NCBI GenBank assembly: GCA_949825065.1
Contig: OX463848.1
Coordinates: 31,435,502-31,499,501, forward strand
Reading direction: 5' to 3'
DNA from: Odontocerum albicorne
Lineage: Eukaryota; Arthropoda; Insecta; Trichoptera; Odontoceridae
DNA length: 64,000 nt
The stretch's first letter is position 1; each line of letters opens with the position of its first letter. The notes under the pieces were generated by a model, which did not search any database, was not told the origin of the DNA, and saw nothing but the letters and a program-made list of their open reading frames with translations. Shown in pieces: positions 1 through 12,900 of this stretch. The translations under genes and the position numbers were made by a program.

Positions 1-159
1 CCTACATGTCATTTTATTTTTATTTTTTTATAATCTTAATATTATATATGATTTCTTAGAAATAATTAACACTCACATACTACTTATTACTAGATAACAA
101 TTCTTACAACTAAATATTTAGCAAGAACAAGTCCACTCGTTCAGGCTACTTGTATTCCA

Positions 160-335
160 TCACATTCACTCATATTTTGGTTATTGGTTCAAGGATTTCT
201 CCTCATCATCAGGAAAGCACAAACAAAAAGTCTTATATGCGCTCCCCTGATGATGATGTGAAAACCTTGAAACCGGTAAAGCTAAACCGTTATACAAAGT
301 GGAATAAACAGTGTTTAATAAAATAAATTACACTG
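160..335. repeat. Penelope-type terminal units in inverted orientation
   Basis: At 241-330 (plus) the unit CTCCCCTGATGATGATGTG, AAACCGGT, GTGGAATAAACAGTGTTT matches the 3' end of the 57.4-kb Penelope-like copy. At about 185-225 a minus-strand version (CCTGATGATGAGGAG in reverse complement) faces it, giving an inverted pair. Penelope elements often carry such paired terminal repeats. Confidence 0.65.
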
Positions 336-940
336 TCTTTAAACGTCCACAGTGTTACTTTAGTTGTAAATAATATACAAAAAAAGTGTGTTGATGCCCA
401 CCTGAACTTATGGGAGTGATAACTTGGTCTTGGAATAAGAGATTACAAGTGAGATTACAAAAGAAGAACGAATGAAAAGATGCGGATTATAAGAAATATA
501 TTGAAAGCTGCAATAATAAGGTTGGGATATAATTAATGAAGATCAAATAACTAAACAAATATAACTAAACAAAAGAGAAAATACTTTCACCTCTTCGCTT
601 TTCCATTTTTGTGTATGCAATTACTCAATTGTTGATATGGAAGCGCCACTTTAGTGGATGATCTACAAGTATACACTAGTTTCTGCCCAAGAGATATTCG
701 AGTATCTGCTGCTGTGGATCTCGTGAATCTTAACGATATCACATAGTGGTCTAGGGAAAACGGGTTACTCGTTAATCCTATAAGCTCGCAAACTATCATC
801 AAAGGGAGTCATCGTCTTCTCTGAAGACTAATCTATTATATCTTCTGTCTATTCAAATTGATGGCTGTGTGATTCCGTATTCCCGATATGTTAGAAATCT
901 AAGAATGTTTTTGAGTTGGCACATTACATCTTCGACCCAA

Positions 941-1300
941 TCACACATTTTCCTCCCTTTCCAAAGCAGAATCTTGTAAATCAGTGCGGCTTTTCAACGT
1001 TTCATCTTGCTCTTCATTGACTTTGGGCATATTTGTTATATCTATGCTAGTGAGGAATTGTTTTAAATATTTCTTCATCTTACTCTTTTCATCAGCCTTA
1101 AGTTTACATCCATCCCTAATCACTTCATTCTGTATTCCGTCATCTACTGCCACGCCATGTATTCTTCTCACGCATTTCTACAGCATTTATTCGGCTCCTA
1201 TCAGTCCTTTGTCACGTGCATGTTTCACTCCCTTACATCAAATATGGTATTAAAATACTATTGTTGATTATCTTCTTAGCACATTTTTAAAACGTCTGGT
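941..1300 (-). mobile_element. LINE-2 C-terminal/3' remnant
   Basis: The minus strand gives MRRIHGVAVDDGIQNEVIRD then KSKMKKYLKQF, the RT-tail pattern (RRIHGV..R..IRNE.I) of a LINE family with several pieces here (2.0, 14.4, 26.5, 34.6, 38.6, 52.3 kb). Similarity fades beyond about 1300. The flanks 331-940 and 1300-1890 are AT-rich with nothing recognised. Confidence 0.6.
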
Positions 1301-1894
1301 TCGAGTATATATTTTACGTGCCACCTTAACTTTATTTCCTATCTACGTGGATGTTTTCTTAGCGAACATTTCAGCGGCACTGCAAATATACTAGAAAACA
1401 TTATTATATGCCACTTTAAATATCTTCCATGAAGTTCCCACCAAAATACCATTGTGGACTATCTTCTAAGCAGATTTTAATACTGTCTTATATTTTGATA
1501 CTATATAAGTTTAGTGCCCCATTTAGCTGTATGTATGCTTCGTATAAATTGAATATCAGGTATTTGTATGTATGTTCATGAGATTGTTGACTCATAACGA
1601 TTAATAAATACCTCCTCAAATTAAAAAAATCGTGATATTCAACAATTACTGGAGTGACCTACTTTTTTTTCAAAATGCATGCACTCAGCCAACGGCATTC
1701 CGTTGAAAATGGAAAAATGATTGGCATAATTCCCAATTCCCTCTCAATTTGACTCATTGAATATTTCAGCTCGATGTCGCCTAAAAATATTATTTTCCAA
1801 CTATAAAAATGAGCGAGATATTGAAAAGTTTTAATTATTCAGCGATAATGATTTTGAAATAATGATAGATTTTAAGATGCAATGATACCATCAT

Positions 1895-2300
1895 GCCATC
1901 TCCCTGTCAGTGTAGGTAGAGATAATAGAAGGCTAGACTTTCCTATCGCAACATCCATATTTTGCTTCTTCTACATCCATACACATTCTCATACAACTTT
2001 TAAAATTTCTCTGACTTTACATTTTATTCTTTTAAAATATTAAACATTTTATTCAACCATACTTTTTCAACGTCACTTCTGCTGTGTATAACTCTTTTTG
2101 CTAGTCTTTCTTTAATTATTTGCTTTACTTGTCCAAACCCTCTCTGACTAATCTTCTTGATTTTACTTAACACATAAACCTTAAGTTTACATTCATCCCT
2201 AATCCCTTTATTCCGTATTGTGTCATACGTACTCACCCTATGTATTCTTCTAAGTGCACGCATTTCAACAACATGAATTCGAATCTTGTTTCATATGCAA
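1895..2300 (-). mobile_element. LINE-2 3' end remnant
   Basis: The minus strand gives MRALRRIHRVSTYDTIRNKG, then HSRSDVEKVWLNKMFNILKE. On the plus strand the far end reads CCATCATGCCATCTCCCTGTCAG, the reverse complement of the family's 3' end (CCCAATAGGGACATGATGCG at 26.76 kb). Confidence 0.65.
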
Positions 2301-2601
2301 ATTACACTCTAATACTTTGGTAGTAAAATACTACTGTGGACTAGGTGAATTAAGGACGTAACTTTAAAGTAGCTTCAGTTCTTGAAGATCTTGCTTCAAT
2401 TCAATCAGGATAATAAGTGTAGAAAATATGAAATAACCATTATTTTGAAATTTTACTTAAGAAAATTAGTTTTTTAAAGGAAACTATACTTTGCATAATA
2501 CAGTTTAGCATAGTGCAGGTTTTTGATAAAACAGTTTACATATTTTTTAAATTTCTATAAGCACTGACATTATACTGTTATCGTATGTCAATATGTACCA
2601 T

Positions 2602-2727
2602 AGTTTAATCTGTGTATTCGCTCTAGCATGATGCATGCTTCAGTATCGTTATATATTACATTACAGTTTAATCTGTGTATTCACTCTAGCATGATGCATG
2701 CTTCAGTATCGTCATATATTACATTAC
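2602..2727. repeat. 63-bp tandem duplication
   Basis: Two adjacent copies of a 63-bp unit (AGTTTAATCTGTGTATTC...), starting at 2602 and 2665, differing at only a few positions. Recent duplication in non-coding DNA. The stretch 2728-3060 holds nothing recognised. Confidence 0.9.
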
Positions 2728-3064
2728 AGAATTACATTAGACGTAGTCAAGATGTATGACACAAAGACGAAAAAATACTTTATAAATACGCTAAAATATG
2801 CTCGGGCGATACTGTAGTTCCTAGAAGTGAATGGTTTTTCTCTGTTTGAATTTTTTAATCAAATTGTGAAAATAATATATCATATTTTTGGACATTTAAG
2901 CAATGCTGAACCTGTAGACAATATTTAAGTATATTTAAAATCTATTTCTTTGTAAGTTTTAGTTTATAATAGTGTATTTTAGTGAAGTCAATAATAGTGT
3001 ATATTCCTTGATGTTCTTCAAAAACATGCAATTTGTTATTCTTTATCGTATATGTTTATAATAT

Positions 3065-3260
3065 AACCATACGTCCAGTTGGTATGTCTTTTGACCCGGG
3101 CATTACAGGTTCGATTTCCGTCGATACTCAATTTTATTACAAAAAAAATCTAGACTGGTTTTCTCTAAAGACCTATCTAACGTCTTTCTTGTTGGTTGCT
3201 TGGTTAAGATTGCCACATAAATTAGGTAGTACTGTATGCAACGAAAGTATAAAAAAAGAA
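3065..3260 (+). mobile_element. SINE-A copy (tRNA-derived)
   Basis: The head has a B-box-like ACAGGTTCGATTTCC, followed by a T/A-rich segment, then TGGTTGCTTGGTTAAGATTG, the diverged common tail shared with the CR1/L2-like LINE. Confidence 0.55.
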
Positions 3261-3537
3261 TATTCTATTTCTGATATGATGAGGAATCGAATTTGAAATC
3301 TCCGAATGGAAGTCAAGCATCTTAATAATTATGCATCAGTCGGTTTTTCGTCTGAGGCAAAAATTGTTATGCTATAAATTGTTGTTACTGGTGGTTTGAT
3401 AGTAAACACGCTTCTTATGCAAGGTAAATTCTGGGCGAATTCCAGAGTTGTTATACTTTTGTACTTTATTTTGTCTGAATTAATGTTTTTTTGCGTTTAT
3501 GTCATCTTGGATAAATCTTACGAATACGATAAAGTGA

Positions 3538-3730
3538 CGACCACTGTGGCTCAGTTGATAAGACGCTTTTTTTTCGACCAAAGGGTTGCGGGTTCAATTC
3601 CTGTTAGTACCAGATTTAAAAAAAATCATTCTAATCTGGCTTTAACTCAGGATATTTTGTAACGTCTTTTTGGTTAGTTGGAAAAGATTGTCACATAGTT
3701 GTATTATTTCCAACAAAAGTGTTATGTAAT
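3538..3730 (+). mobile_element. SINE-A copy (tRNA-derived)
   Basis: tRNA-like head: A-box region GTGGCTCAGTTGATAAGACG and B box GGGTTGCGGGTTCAATTCC, then CCAGATTT, a body with TAATCTGGCTTTAACT, and the tail GGTTAGTTGGAAAAGATTG. The stretch 3731-4590 has nothing recognised. Confidence 0.7.
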
Positions 3731-4607
3731 GAATGAGCAAGGAATATTGCTCTATATGTTCGTTAAAAGTCTAAGGCAAAATTAACCTTCCGAAGGCTTA
3801 GATCTCGAATCTTGCTTCTCTTGGAGCTGAAAATTCTTTAGACTAGGTGTTTTCTGAGTCTGTTTAGACTAGGTGCTTTCTGAAGTTCAACAGGTTATTT
3901 TTAAGAAACAAATACTTTAACAGGAGGTATTGATTAGTAAAATCGTCAGAAAAATTAGAAAATTTATCAAACGAGAGAAATTGTCTATAAATTCTTAATT
4001 TGTTAATATTTATAAGCACAAATGTATCATTCCATCACGTACGATTAGTCAAAAAGTTATTGATAACAGTGATACAACATTAAGTTTACAAACCGCTTTA
4101 TAAACTCCCAAGGCAAGCAACTTACTCCGCAACACGTACACTCTTTACAAATGAAGGTGTCAAAATCAGATAGTAATTAATTATCTATGTTTATTGTTTT
4201 ATTTAAGTTGGACGTAATATATTAGTTGAAGGATAGTGTATTTGACATCCCTTATATAAATATTCGTAAGAGTTGTTTAATATATGTTTTTATTAGATAT
4301 GTTTGAATACTGTTGTAGTAGTGATATTTATAATGTTTTTTGGAGTTATTGCCGTATTAAATCGAATAAAATGATGGTCGATGTTTCGAATATATTGTAC
4401 GTTTTATCTTCAGGGTGATGTTATAAAACATTACCGAATATAGTAAGCACGCAAAAACCACTCCCGTGGCTATTTGCACTCACGACTGCAACGATAACAT
4501 GTGTTTGCTCCGCTTAGCCACCCGCTCTCATGATCGTAATGTAAACATGTTCGCGGTGGTCATAGTATGAACAGGCTAGTGCATCGCGCCCCCTGCCCGA
4601 CAATTTC

Positions 4608-4812
4608 GTTTTTTTTAACCTGGCGAGTTTATTGCCATGTGCCAATCTCTTCCAACCAACCAAAAATATGTTTTTATAGACCCTAAGCGTTAACCAGACT
4701 GGAATCCTATATAAAAAATCTGGGTTCCAGCGGGGATCGAACCCGCAACCTCTGGATCGGCTGACAAGTGTCTTACCACCAGGCCACAGATGTCGTCGAA
4801 TTAATGTCGCCT
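4608..4812 (-). mobile_element. SINE-A copy, best preserved (reverse strand)
   Basis: In reverse complement: head GTGGCCTGGTGGTAAGACAC, B box GGTTGCGGGTTCGATCCC, CCAGATTTTTT, body GTCTGGTTAACGCTTAGGG, tail GGTTGGTTGGAAGAGATTGG and AATAAACTCGCCAGG. It is about 200 bp and close to a family consensus. No tRNA acceptor stem is complete, so it is not a tRNA gene. Confidence 0.8.
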
Positions 4813-5435
4813 TCGAAATGATTACCATAATTTAAGCTCATTCAACACGGCAATGATTCTGAAAATTGAAACTGTATATGATATTTTTATTGATTTGACG
4901 TTTTTCGTATTTTTAATGCAAGACCAATACCAGTAGATTTTTCTGCATGTTTAAACGAGACATTTATTACTCTTTGTAATAAAATTTGCCGCACAGATTA
5001 AGTTTCAAGCATAAATATAATATGGACAATTTAAAAAAATATATTTAACACATTACAGTATTTTTTTAAAATAAAAATTCTTGTAACAGAAATGTAGACA
5101 TGATAAAAATATTATTCCATTTCAAAAGTGGCGCAGTATAAACAATGAAAAAATCAAATAAAGTGACCATAGATGACATTAATGTGAATCGTTCTTATTT
5201 TGAGTAGAAGTTTTTATTTTATTCTTTTCTCTTGAAGTTTTGATTTTGTTTTGAGTTCAAGCTTTTATTTTGTCATTTTATTTACCCTTCAAAATAAATT
5301 GAAACTTTACTTGCAAACTTATAAAGCTTAAGAAAGTTTTTCATACTTTTGAACTTAAAAACTTAATTATCTCAAATCTGTGTAGCCTCGAAACTAGAAT
5401 ATTTTAATTTGTTACCTCAACGCATTTTTAATGTA
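4813..5435. other. AT-rich stretch without recognised features
   Basis: No coding frame, SINE box or repeat unit could be supported here. The 55-bp array begins at 5436. Confidence 0.5.
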
Positions 5436-5710
5436 AAGGTCTTGCATTAAATATGCGATATATTATAATATATCTATGTTGGGAATCTAAAAGGTCTTGC
5501 ATTAAATATGCGATATATTATAATATATCTATGTTGGGAATCTAAAAGGTCTTGCATTAAATATGCGATATATTATAAAATATCTATGTTGGGAATCTAA
5601 AAGGTCTTGCATTAAATATGCGATATATTATAATATATCTATGTTGGGAATCTAAAAGGTCTTGCATTAAATATGCGATATATTATAATATATCTATGTT
5701 GGGAATCTAA
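5436..5710. repeat. Five-copy 55-bp tandem array with an internal palindrome
   Basis: Units begin at 5436, 5491, 5546, 5601 and 5656, exactly 55 bp each with no indels. Copies are identical except one T-to-A change in the third. Each contains the 18-bp palindrome GATATATTATAATATATC, broken in copy 3. Confidence 0.97.
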
Positions 5711-5713
5711 AAG

Positions 5714-7160
5714 ATTAATCTTCATTTTAGATTCGAGAGAGATATTATTTTACGTTTGACCAATATCTTATAATAATTTATTGACGAATTATCTTAAAGA
5801 CATATCTTATATAGTTTTTAGGAAGACCGATTTGCTTCTTGGAGCGTTCCAATCTAATATTTAAGTGTTTAAACAGAATGATTTAACACTTAAGTGCAAA
5901 AAAATCTACACAATAAACTTAAATTAAAGTGACATGTCTATTTTGCTTTTTAAAAACATTCTCAAACTATACTCAATACATTACTTAGAAAGCTTGTATA
6001 CTAAGATATTTTACAATCTGTAGATTTAAACTAACATAAAAATTTAACAGGAGCCGACGAGAAGAGAAGTTTCGTGTACCTACTTGGTTCCCAAGTTTTC
6101 TAATTCATTACCTAAATCCATACGAGATATTGAAATACATGGTAACATAAAACTGATTTTAAAAAATGGGTGATATAAATCAGACTTGATTTAGTAAAAA
6201 ATAACGTCAACAAATGAAAACTAAAATTGGATCAAAATCGTGCAATAGAGGAATTTCAGGTCTTTTTCCTTGATTTTTAGGGTTTATGAGTGTTTTTTTT
6301 ATATTTACAAATCAGTGAATAATATACTTTGTAAAATTAATATTTCTAATTTAAATGCTCTTTTTTGGTATAATGTGTTATGGTGGGATTTTATAAATAT
6401 GACTGTTCTACATATATGTGTTTTTTTTTGTTTTGTTAAATCTACCTTAAAATTACAAATAAATTCGATTGAAAAAAAAAAATTAACGGTCTTGAATAAA
6501 TAAATTTCAAAGTTAAAGAGCGACATTTTAAATCATATTTAAAAAAAAAGATTATAATGTATCTTTACCTACGAGAATATGAAATATATTTTGTTTGAAA
6601 ACAATATTTGCATTTATTATTCACCACAAAACTGGTGGATTGTATTCCACCTGCAAACAACTTTTCTCTAAACTTCATTTCACGAACAAGTAGCGAAAAA
6701 AGGAAGAATACCAATTTTGACATCCGTTACTAGAAATTGCCTCTTACCGTGGTTTTATTTTCAACTTCGTCCTATTTTCACCCCTTTTCCTTTTTCCCTT
6801 TTCGATATTCTTGAACAGGCTTTAGTGTATATAAAATATAAGCATATATAACGTATAATATACGTACCTAGGGTGAGGGTATTTCTTATAGCCGGAAGCA
6901 AAGCATAATAATAAAACAATAAATATGTTACGCCACTGTGTGTTTCTTTGTTTTCTCGATTTTAACATAGAAACACCAAAGCCGGTGTAAATAAACACAT
7001 AACTGCCCGATACAACTCATTTACCTTTTATGATAGCTTTAAAAAAGGTGAATAAAAATGTTTTTAATTCAGATTATGTTTATTTCATGCGATTTGAGTT
7101 GATGGATAACCGCGATTTCGGTTATATGTAATAACATTTTTTTACGAATTAATGGACTTC
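5714..7160. other. AT-rich stretch without recognised features
   Basis: Mostly A/T with homopolymer runs. Short open frames near 6270-6526 on both strands are low-complexity and unlikely to be genes. Confidence 0.5.
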
Positions 7161-7164
7161 AGAT

Positions 7165-7700
7165 TCATTGGTCTACTGGGAGAGCGTTTACCTGTCCTGG
7201 TTATAAAGTTGATTCATTAACATTTATTTTTTGTTCAGGCAAATTTTCAACGCCAAATAAAATTATGTCAAAAACACTGTTGAAAGTTTTGTTAAATTTT
7301 TTTTTAAACCAAAATGATGTTAATATATTAGGAAATAACTTTCAAATTATATTAACTTATGCTGTTAAACAACACCTTAGAAATAACACCATTGGCAAAG
7401 ACTGCAATAACCCAAACGATTTTTTGGTCTCTTTAGCCTCATAAAGATCCTATTTTGTTTGAAGACGGGGAAATTGGTACTTAAAATATTATATCTGCGT
7501 AACCCTTGACATTTGGCTCGGAAGAGGCACATTTTTCAATAAACTGTTCGAATAAATAAATAAATGAGTGTGTGGAATATTGTTTTCTCTCTTTTATCTT
7601 CGATTCACTTTGATATCTTCAATATTGGCTTGTGTCCAAGTGATGAATATCTCGTTCGGAGTCTCGGTCCAATGGTAGGACGCCTTACTCCTTCATCGGA
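7165..7700 (+). repeat. Two weak SINE-A head fragments
   Basis: 7165-7215 (TTGGTCTACTGGGAGAGCG) and 7660-7690 (GTCCAATGGTAGGACGCC) resemble the SINE-A A-box region and its GACGCC motif. No tail or good B box is seen, so this is only a suggestion. Confidence 0.3.
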
Positions 7701-7780
7701 TAATATTGGCTTGTGTTTATCTTCTAAACAATTTTCTTCATATTTTGTAAGTTTTTTTTAGTAAATAATTATTGACTCTA

Positions 7781-7960
7781 AAACTTGAAACTGCTGTATA
7801 CCTTAATAACAGCGGCTGTTCAGGTTTCAACACCGTAATATATTGACACTAAAAGTATGACTCAGTTATAAAACTTGAAGCTGCTGTATACCTTAATAAC
7901 AGCGGCTGTTCAGGTTTCAACACCGTAATATATTGACACTAAAAGTATTACTAAGTTATA
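7781..7960. repeat. 90-bp tandem duplication
   Basis: Two copies (7781-7870 and 7871-7960) of a unit starting AAACTTGAA, differing at only a few sites. The flank at 7961 keeps a few bases of a third start. Confidence 0.9.
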
Positions 7961-8244
7961 AATTGTGATTGTGATTAGTGTATTGTTCAATCAATTCGTA
8001 TGCCACCCCTGAATGTATTCCAATTGATGATGCTGATATCCTTAATCTTGTGGTCGGGAGTAATTATTATCTTAGATTCAAATAATTAAAGCTTCAGGCT
8101 AAAAATCATTTGAGCAGATAATTAATTCACAATTTACTATAGTACGTATTGAAAACTTAACCGCAAGTGACAAGGAAACTAAATTTGCGCACTTCTTACC
8201 TATGTAAGTATTGTTACCAGACGAACTCTGTTACTAGAGTGAGA

Positions 8245-8400
8245 TCTTTTTTTATTTTTTTCCGGGTACCATAGGGAATGGAATTCGAAACAACCGGATG
8301 AAAGACCAGCGTTTTATCATCTAGGCCACGAAGGTAGTCTTACCAACTAGGCCATGTAGGCCTTCTTACTAACTAGCCCGTGAAGTATTCTTAGTCAATA
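8245..8400 (-). mobile_element. SINE-A head, degenerate, with its end triplicated
   Basis: The minus-strand head is followed by three versions of a block about 32 bp long, each with ACTAGGCC-like sequence and a tail such as GAAGGTAGTC or GAAGTATTC (8320-8400). This is local tandem copying of the SINE 5' end. The stretch 8401-8920 has nothing recognised. Confidence 0.55.
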
Positions 8401-8924
8401 TTTTAAATAAACTATGAAAAAATATTTTGCGAGTTGGAAATATTTGGCATGTTTATGTCCATAAAATAAAACATTTTTAAAAATAATATTCGTGCGTAAG
8501 AAAAGCAGTATTTTCTTAATTTTCTGAATTGTGGCAAAATATTGGAAATTTGTGCGCCTTCAACAATAGATTTCTTAAGTATAGATTAACACGATTTTAA
8601 TATAAAAATATTGTTTTGAAATATAAATCTCTAAATTTTAGTTAGTCTTGCAATAAAATGGGGAGAGAAAATGTTATTGTCTCGCAAGCCTCATTTTATG
8701 CGGAAAGCGTTTATTAGTTAAACTAAAGTAAACTAATTGATTAAACTTTTAAGTTTTAATATTGACGTAACCAAAACGGTTTATTGAATTATTGAGCTGG
8801 AAGTCAAAATTTTCTCTTTTTTTCATATTTTTAAAGTTTATTTCTAAAAACTTATTTTTCTTCACGAGATTATAGGATGATTCTAACGAATAACAGGTTC
8901 TTTTAATTATTGTAGAGATCAATT

Positions 8925-9010
8925 CATGACCTACTTCCATGGTTTGGTTGTTAAGACGCCTGTCTTCTAACCCAGCAATCGCTGATTCGATTCCCACCGA
9001 TACCTGATTC
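8925..9010 (+). mobile_element. SINE-A head
   Basis: TCCATGGTTTGGTTGTTAAG and GACGCCTGTCTTC, then the B-box-like GATTCGATTCCC, as in the other SINE-A copies. It is truncated after the head. Confidence 0.6.
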
Positions 9011-9045
9011 AATCAAAAGAATTTGAATTTTTATTAAGGTCTCTT

Positions 9046-9268
9046 TAAAATATTTCTTATAAATCGAAAGAGATAAACACAAAATAATGAAGTCGTCACG
9101 TTGTATTTTACACAGTGAACGTGTTAAAAAATATATAATATTATATGGTAATATTTTAAAATATGTTTTATAAATCGAAAGAGATAAACACAAAGCAATG
9201 AACTCGTCACGTTATATTTTACACAGTGAACGTGTTAAACAATATATCATATGGTAATATTTTAAAAT
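9046..9268. repeat. Approximately 111-bp tandem duplication
   Basis: Two diverged copies with AAATCGAAAGAGATAAACAC at 9061 and 9172, and ACACAGTGAACGTGTTAAA in both. The inner ACAC..GTGT motif can form a hairpin. The region 9269-10480 is AT-rich; 9780-9850 has a relative near 54840-54900 (separate entry). Confidence 0.85.
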
Positions 9269-9794
9269 TGATAAGGAAAAATATGATAAAAAATCGATTT
9301 AATGTTCAGTATGCTTATGGAGCAAACGTTTCAAGTTTGAATCTCACAAAATTATTTTATCACAAACATTAGAGCTACCCATAATTGAAGTCATTATAAA
9401 TATTTTAGAGTATTCTAAACGATTTAGGAAAATCATTTACGTATATATGGTGAAAAATTAACAAATCAAATCAGCAATGCAATGTTCGTAACCTGGAAAA
9501 GAAAAAAAGTAATTAAATATTTGCTCCATGGGATAGTGTATCCCCATACGTGGGACAGTGTATCCCCATATAAGATAATAATGATTTATTGCGATAAAAA
9601 GGCACGTACCATAATCTTTTTTCTCTAAATAGGAATGCGTTATTGGATGTTTGTAATTTTTACTTTCAAATACTCGTAGATAAAATATTCGTCATCCTTA
9701 GTGCTGATTTGCTCGAATACGCTTAACATTTAATGCTCAACATATCTGGAAGCAAACAGCAGCATATATGGTAAATCCTAATGACGTAGAGTTG

Positions 9795-9850
9795 TTTCTA
9801 GTTATCGGGTACCCAATGGAGAAAGAAGACGCAAATAAGCAGCATGTACT
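9795..9850 (+). repeat. Dispersed repeat, inverted partner at about 54850
   Basis: TTTCTAGTTATCGGGTACCC plus AATGGAGAA matches the reverse complement of 54855-54890 (CTCCATTAGGTGCCCGATAA). The family is not recognised. Confidence 0.5.
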
Positions 9851-10489
9851 AAAACTGCTTACCCTATATGCAACATGATATGTTTATCACAAATTGACTA
9901 ATATAGTCATGTTAGGTGGCACCAACCTGAAGTACCCTGGACCCCCCCCCTGTATTGTGCATTGTAATATATTCATCATGGAGGATACTGTGTATTCAAT
10001 TCGATTCAAGATAAAATAATCACTGTGAATTTCTTACACCGTTAAACTATCGATTTATTTATTGAGAAAATGTATAACACTAAGTATTCTTTACAAACCA
10101 TAGCAATATATAATTGATTAAATATAAACCATTAATATAAGAGTAATAGACAAAAAGTTACAACAAATACGTCGCATAAAATCATCAATGTAAAGTATAT
10201 AAATAATGAATTTAAAAAAAATAATCAAATACAATCATAAATAAAAGTACAAAATTATTTAAATTACAAAAAAAATACAATTAAGACAAAAGGGTAAAGG
10301 AATAACCAGTTTCTTAGTCAATACCTAATATTAAGGAAATGTCGGAGAAGAACGCCTTAAATTCAACAATATCTAAATTAAAAAAAAAACATAAAATCCA
10401 GAAAAAGAGCTGCCGAATTGTTACAATATCACGATTGATATTATAACAATTTGGATACTGTCGTAAGCAAATTGCTACTGACACATGTT

Positions 10490-11230
10490 ACCACTTTAAG
10501 GCCCGATCGAAATCATGACAGATCGAAATCATGACAGTCCAACTTGTTTTTGAGATATTCTGATTTTAGTGTAGGGCTTATTCAAATTGTTATATCTAAG
10601 TAAATACTTGGAATATTGAAATGAGACTATGTGTATTTGTTTAAAATACTTCAATAATTAAGTTTATTGTGATAATTCTGTCAACATTTTCTTTAGTGAA
10701 GAGCTATATGGCACTTCCAACACATGTACCCGATCTCACTTCTTTATTTTTGCTTAGCACACAACTTTCAAGTTTTGCTGGATTTTTCTTTTTTGTCAGT
10801 TGATGGAATACACATGTTTAGACATGCTCTTTGATAACTTGTTTGGAGGATTCTGCAAATTTGTTATTCTATTTGGACCCGGAGACTGTAGCTGGTCTCT
10901 AGATTCATACGAGTATGTTAAATTCTTTAAGATCTGATACGTCCCTGCACAATGATAACGAAACTTCGGAATCTTCATCATAAATCAATTCATGCACATT
11001 TTCTTTATCTAGGGGAATTGTCTATGTTAAAAATCAGGAAACCATCGTTTAAAGGTTGAATTATTTACAAAAATATTTGCTAGATGCCTGTAATATGTCC
11101 TTTTTTAGAAGAGGTATCGATCATGAGAAAGTCATGAGAAAGCTTGGGACCGGAACTCGACTTAAATCTAGTTTATTATATTAAAACACAAGATCGGGAT
11201 ACAGTGTCTATTGTAAAAGGTTCCGAATAT
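10490..11230 (-). mobile_element. piggyBac-like transposase fragment (decayed)
   Basis: Shares a roughly 750-bp stretch, same orientation, with 53590-54360. On the minus strand 10690-10760 gives YMCWKCHIALH in one frame with LESCVLSKNK in an adjacent frame, resembling the Cys-rich C-terminus of piggyBac-family transposases. The open frame at 10796-10981 lies just N-terminal to it. Minus-strand sequence at 11280-11480 may continue the transposase but is very diverged. The assignment rests on short motifs. Confidence 0.45.
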
Positions 11231-12900
11231 AATCATAAAATGACTGAAGCTTGAAAATCAGTTTTTAAAACACATTTGTTTTGTTTCAAGGCAATGCATC
11301 TTTTGTCAATTCGTATGCAAATAATTTTCCAACTTTATCCCTCGGGCACTCCCTAAGCTACGCAGATCGATGCATAACTTTTATTTGATTTGAAAACTTC
11401 CCCAAACTCGATCCTCCACCGTATTGTGTATTGTGGACTGTCGACAGGGATGAGATATCGCTTTGCTTCAGTTTGTTTCCATCGCCTGAAGCTATGTTAT
11501 TTTTTATTTGAATTCAAGTTATGAATAGTTCTGGAGATATATAATATGCGGTTCTATCAGTTTCCTCAAACCTGTTGGCATTTGAATATTCATATTTTAA
11601 ACGTTTCGTCTGGTTGGGGAAGTTAGTTGGGATCATTGTTCGAATAAATAAATGGATTATCCTCAAATAAGCCAAAAAGATGCGGTGGGTTTGTTAAACC
11701 TTTGTAAAAGTTGGTTGAATGACTTTGAAAAGCTTACTTTTAAGAATTATAAATCACCTTTGTATTTTTACTATGGATTGAGGACTGTCGATAAAAATGA
11801 GATGTAGAAATATACTCTCGACATCAGAAAGCGTTTTAAATTAGGTCTTAATATTATATATAATCAAGTCAATTGAAGTAATAGTCGTCTTTTCAAAACT
11901 GTTTCCCATTCAAACAGAAACTTCTTGACCCCGCCTACACACCCCTTTAAGAGAAAGTTACAAATAGGGGTATTAGCCTTAACCCCTTACTTTCTTTGCC
12001 AGTGACCACTAATAAATACATTTTAAACTTATAATTTAGTTCCTCGTCATCTGGCGAAGACGGCAGATGTCATTCAAACCGGTAATTAGCTTAATTAATT
12101 AAAAATAAAACAATTGAATATACAAAAAAATGTTAGTTTTATTTTATTAAACTAAAAATTTTACATTTTAGCTCAATTTTTTTTTCATAACTATAGTTTC
12201 GGAGAAGTAAAGTGTTCATATATCGGTTGGTATTTAAATATTCATATAGAGAGAGCACTCACAATTTTAATATTAATGAGTTTATTATACTCAATCTCAT
12301 GAAAATAATTTTGGTATTAGTATGTTCATATTTTTATTTGATCTTTCGCTATAGACAGCATTAAATTCAGCACTAAACGTTTTTTTATATTCTTTAAATA
12401 ATACATTAATTTTTTCTTACACGATTGTGATTAATCGATATAAAAACGTTTATTTTCTTTATTTTGAGTATTTAACATTACATAATTGTATTTCACTAAT
12501 TACATTAATCCCCACAACGTATGACTGTGCCTCATATCTTCAGACTGTCTTCAAGGGAAATAATCTCCGTTCGTAACAACAGCAACAATTAAAAGTGGGT
12601 GTAATCTATTGACCAAATGATTTTTTTAGAGGGGTGATTTTGGGTATTTTTTGGTTATTTTGTAATAAAATGATAATTAAGACAGTGTCGTTCAGAAATC
12701 AAAACTCTTCTTAACAGCGAAGGGTTTTATCTATAACTGCTTATATTTTGTTTATGACTTTATGTATGTATCTCTATTATTTCTGAATTCATCGTTGCAT
12801 AATAACTATGTATAATTTAAACTCCGCTTCTTTTAAAATGATTTGTCTCTTTAATATAGTTTTCAAATTCTTAAAATTTGTGTTGTAAAACATTTTTATT
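11231..12900. other. Stretch with no firm feature
   Basis: May include more decayed piggyBac-like sequence up to about 11500. Near 12045-12105, GACGGCAGATGTCATTCAAA followed by CCGGTAATT is vaguely like a Penelope terminal unit. Neither is firm. Confidence 0.3.

Noticed and set aside
587..802. 71-codon minus-strand frame
   Set aside because: No similarity recognised and no supporting context.
5436..5710. CRISPR-like array
   Set aside because: Units are contiguous 55-bp tandem repeats with no unique spacers, in a eukaryotic context.
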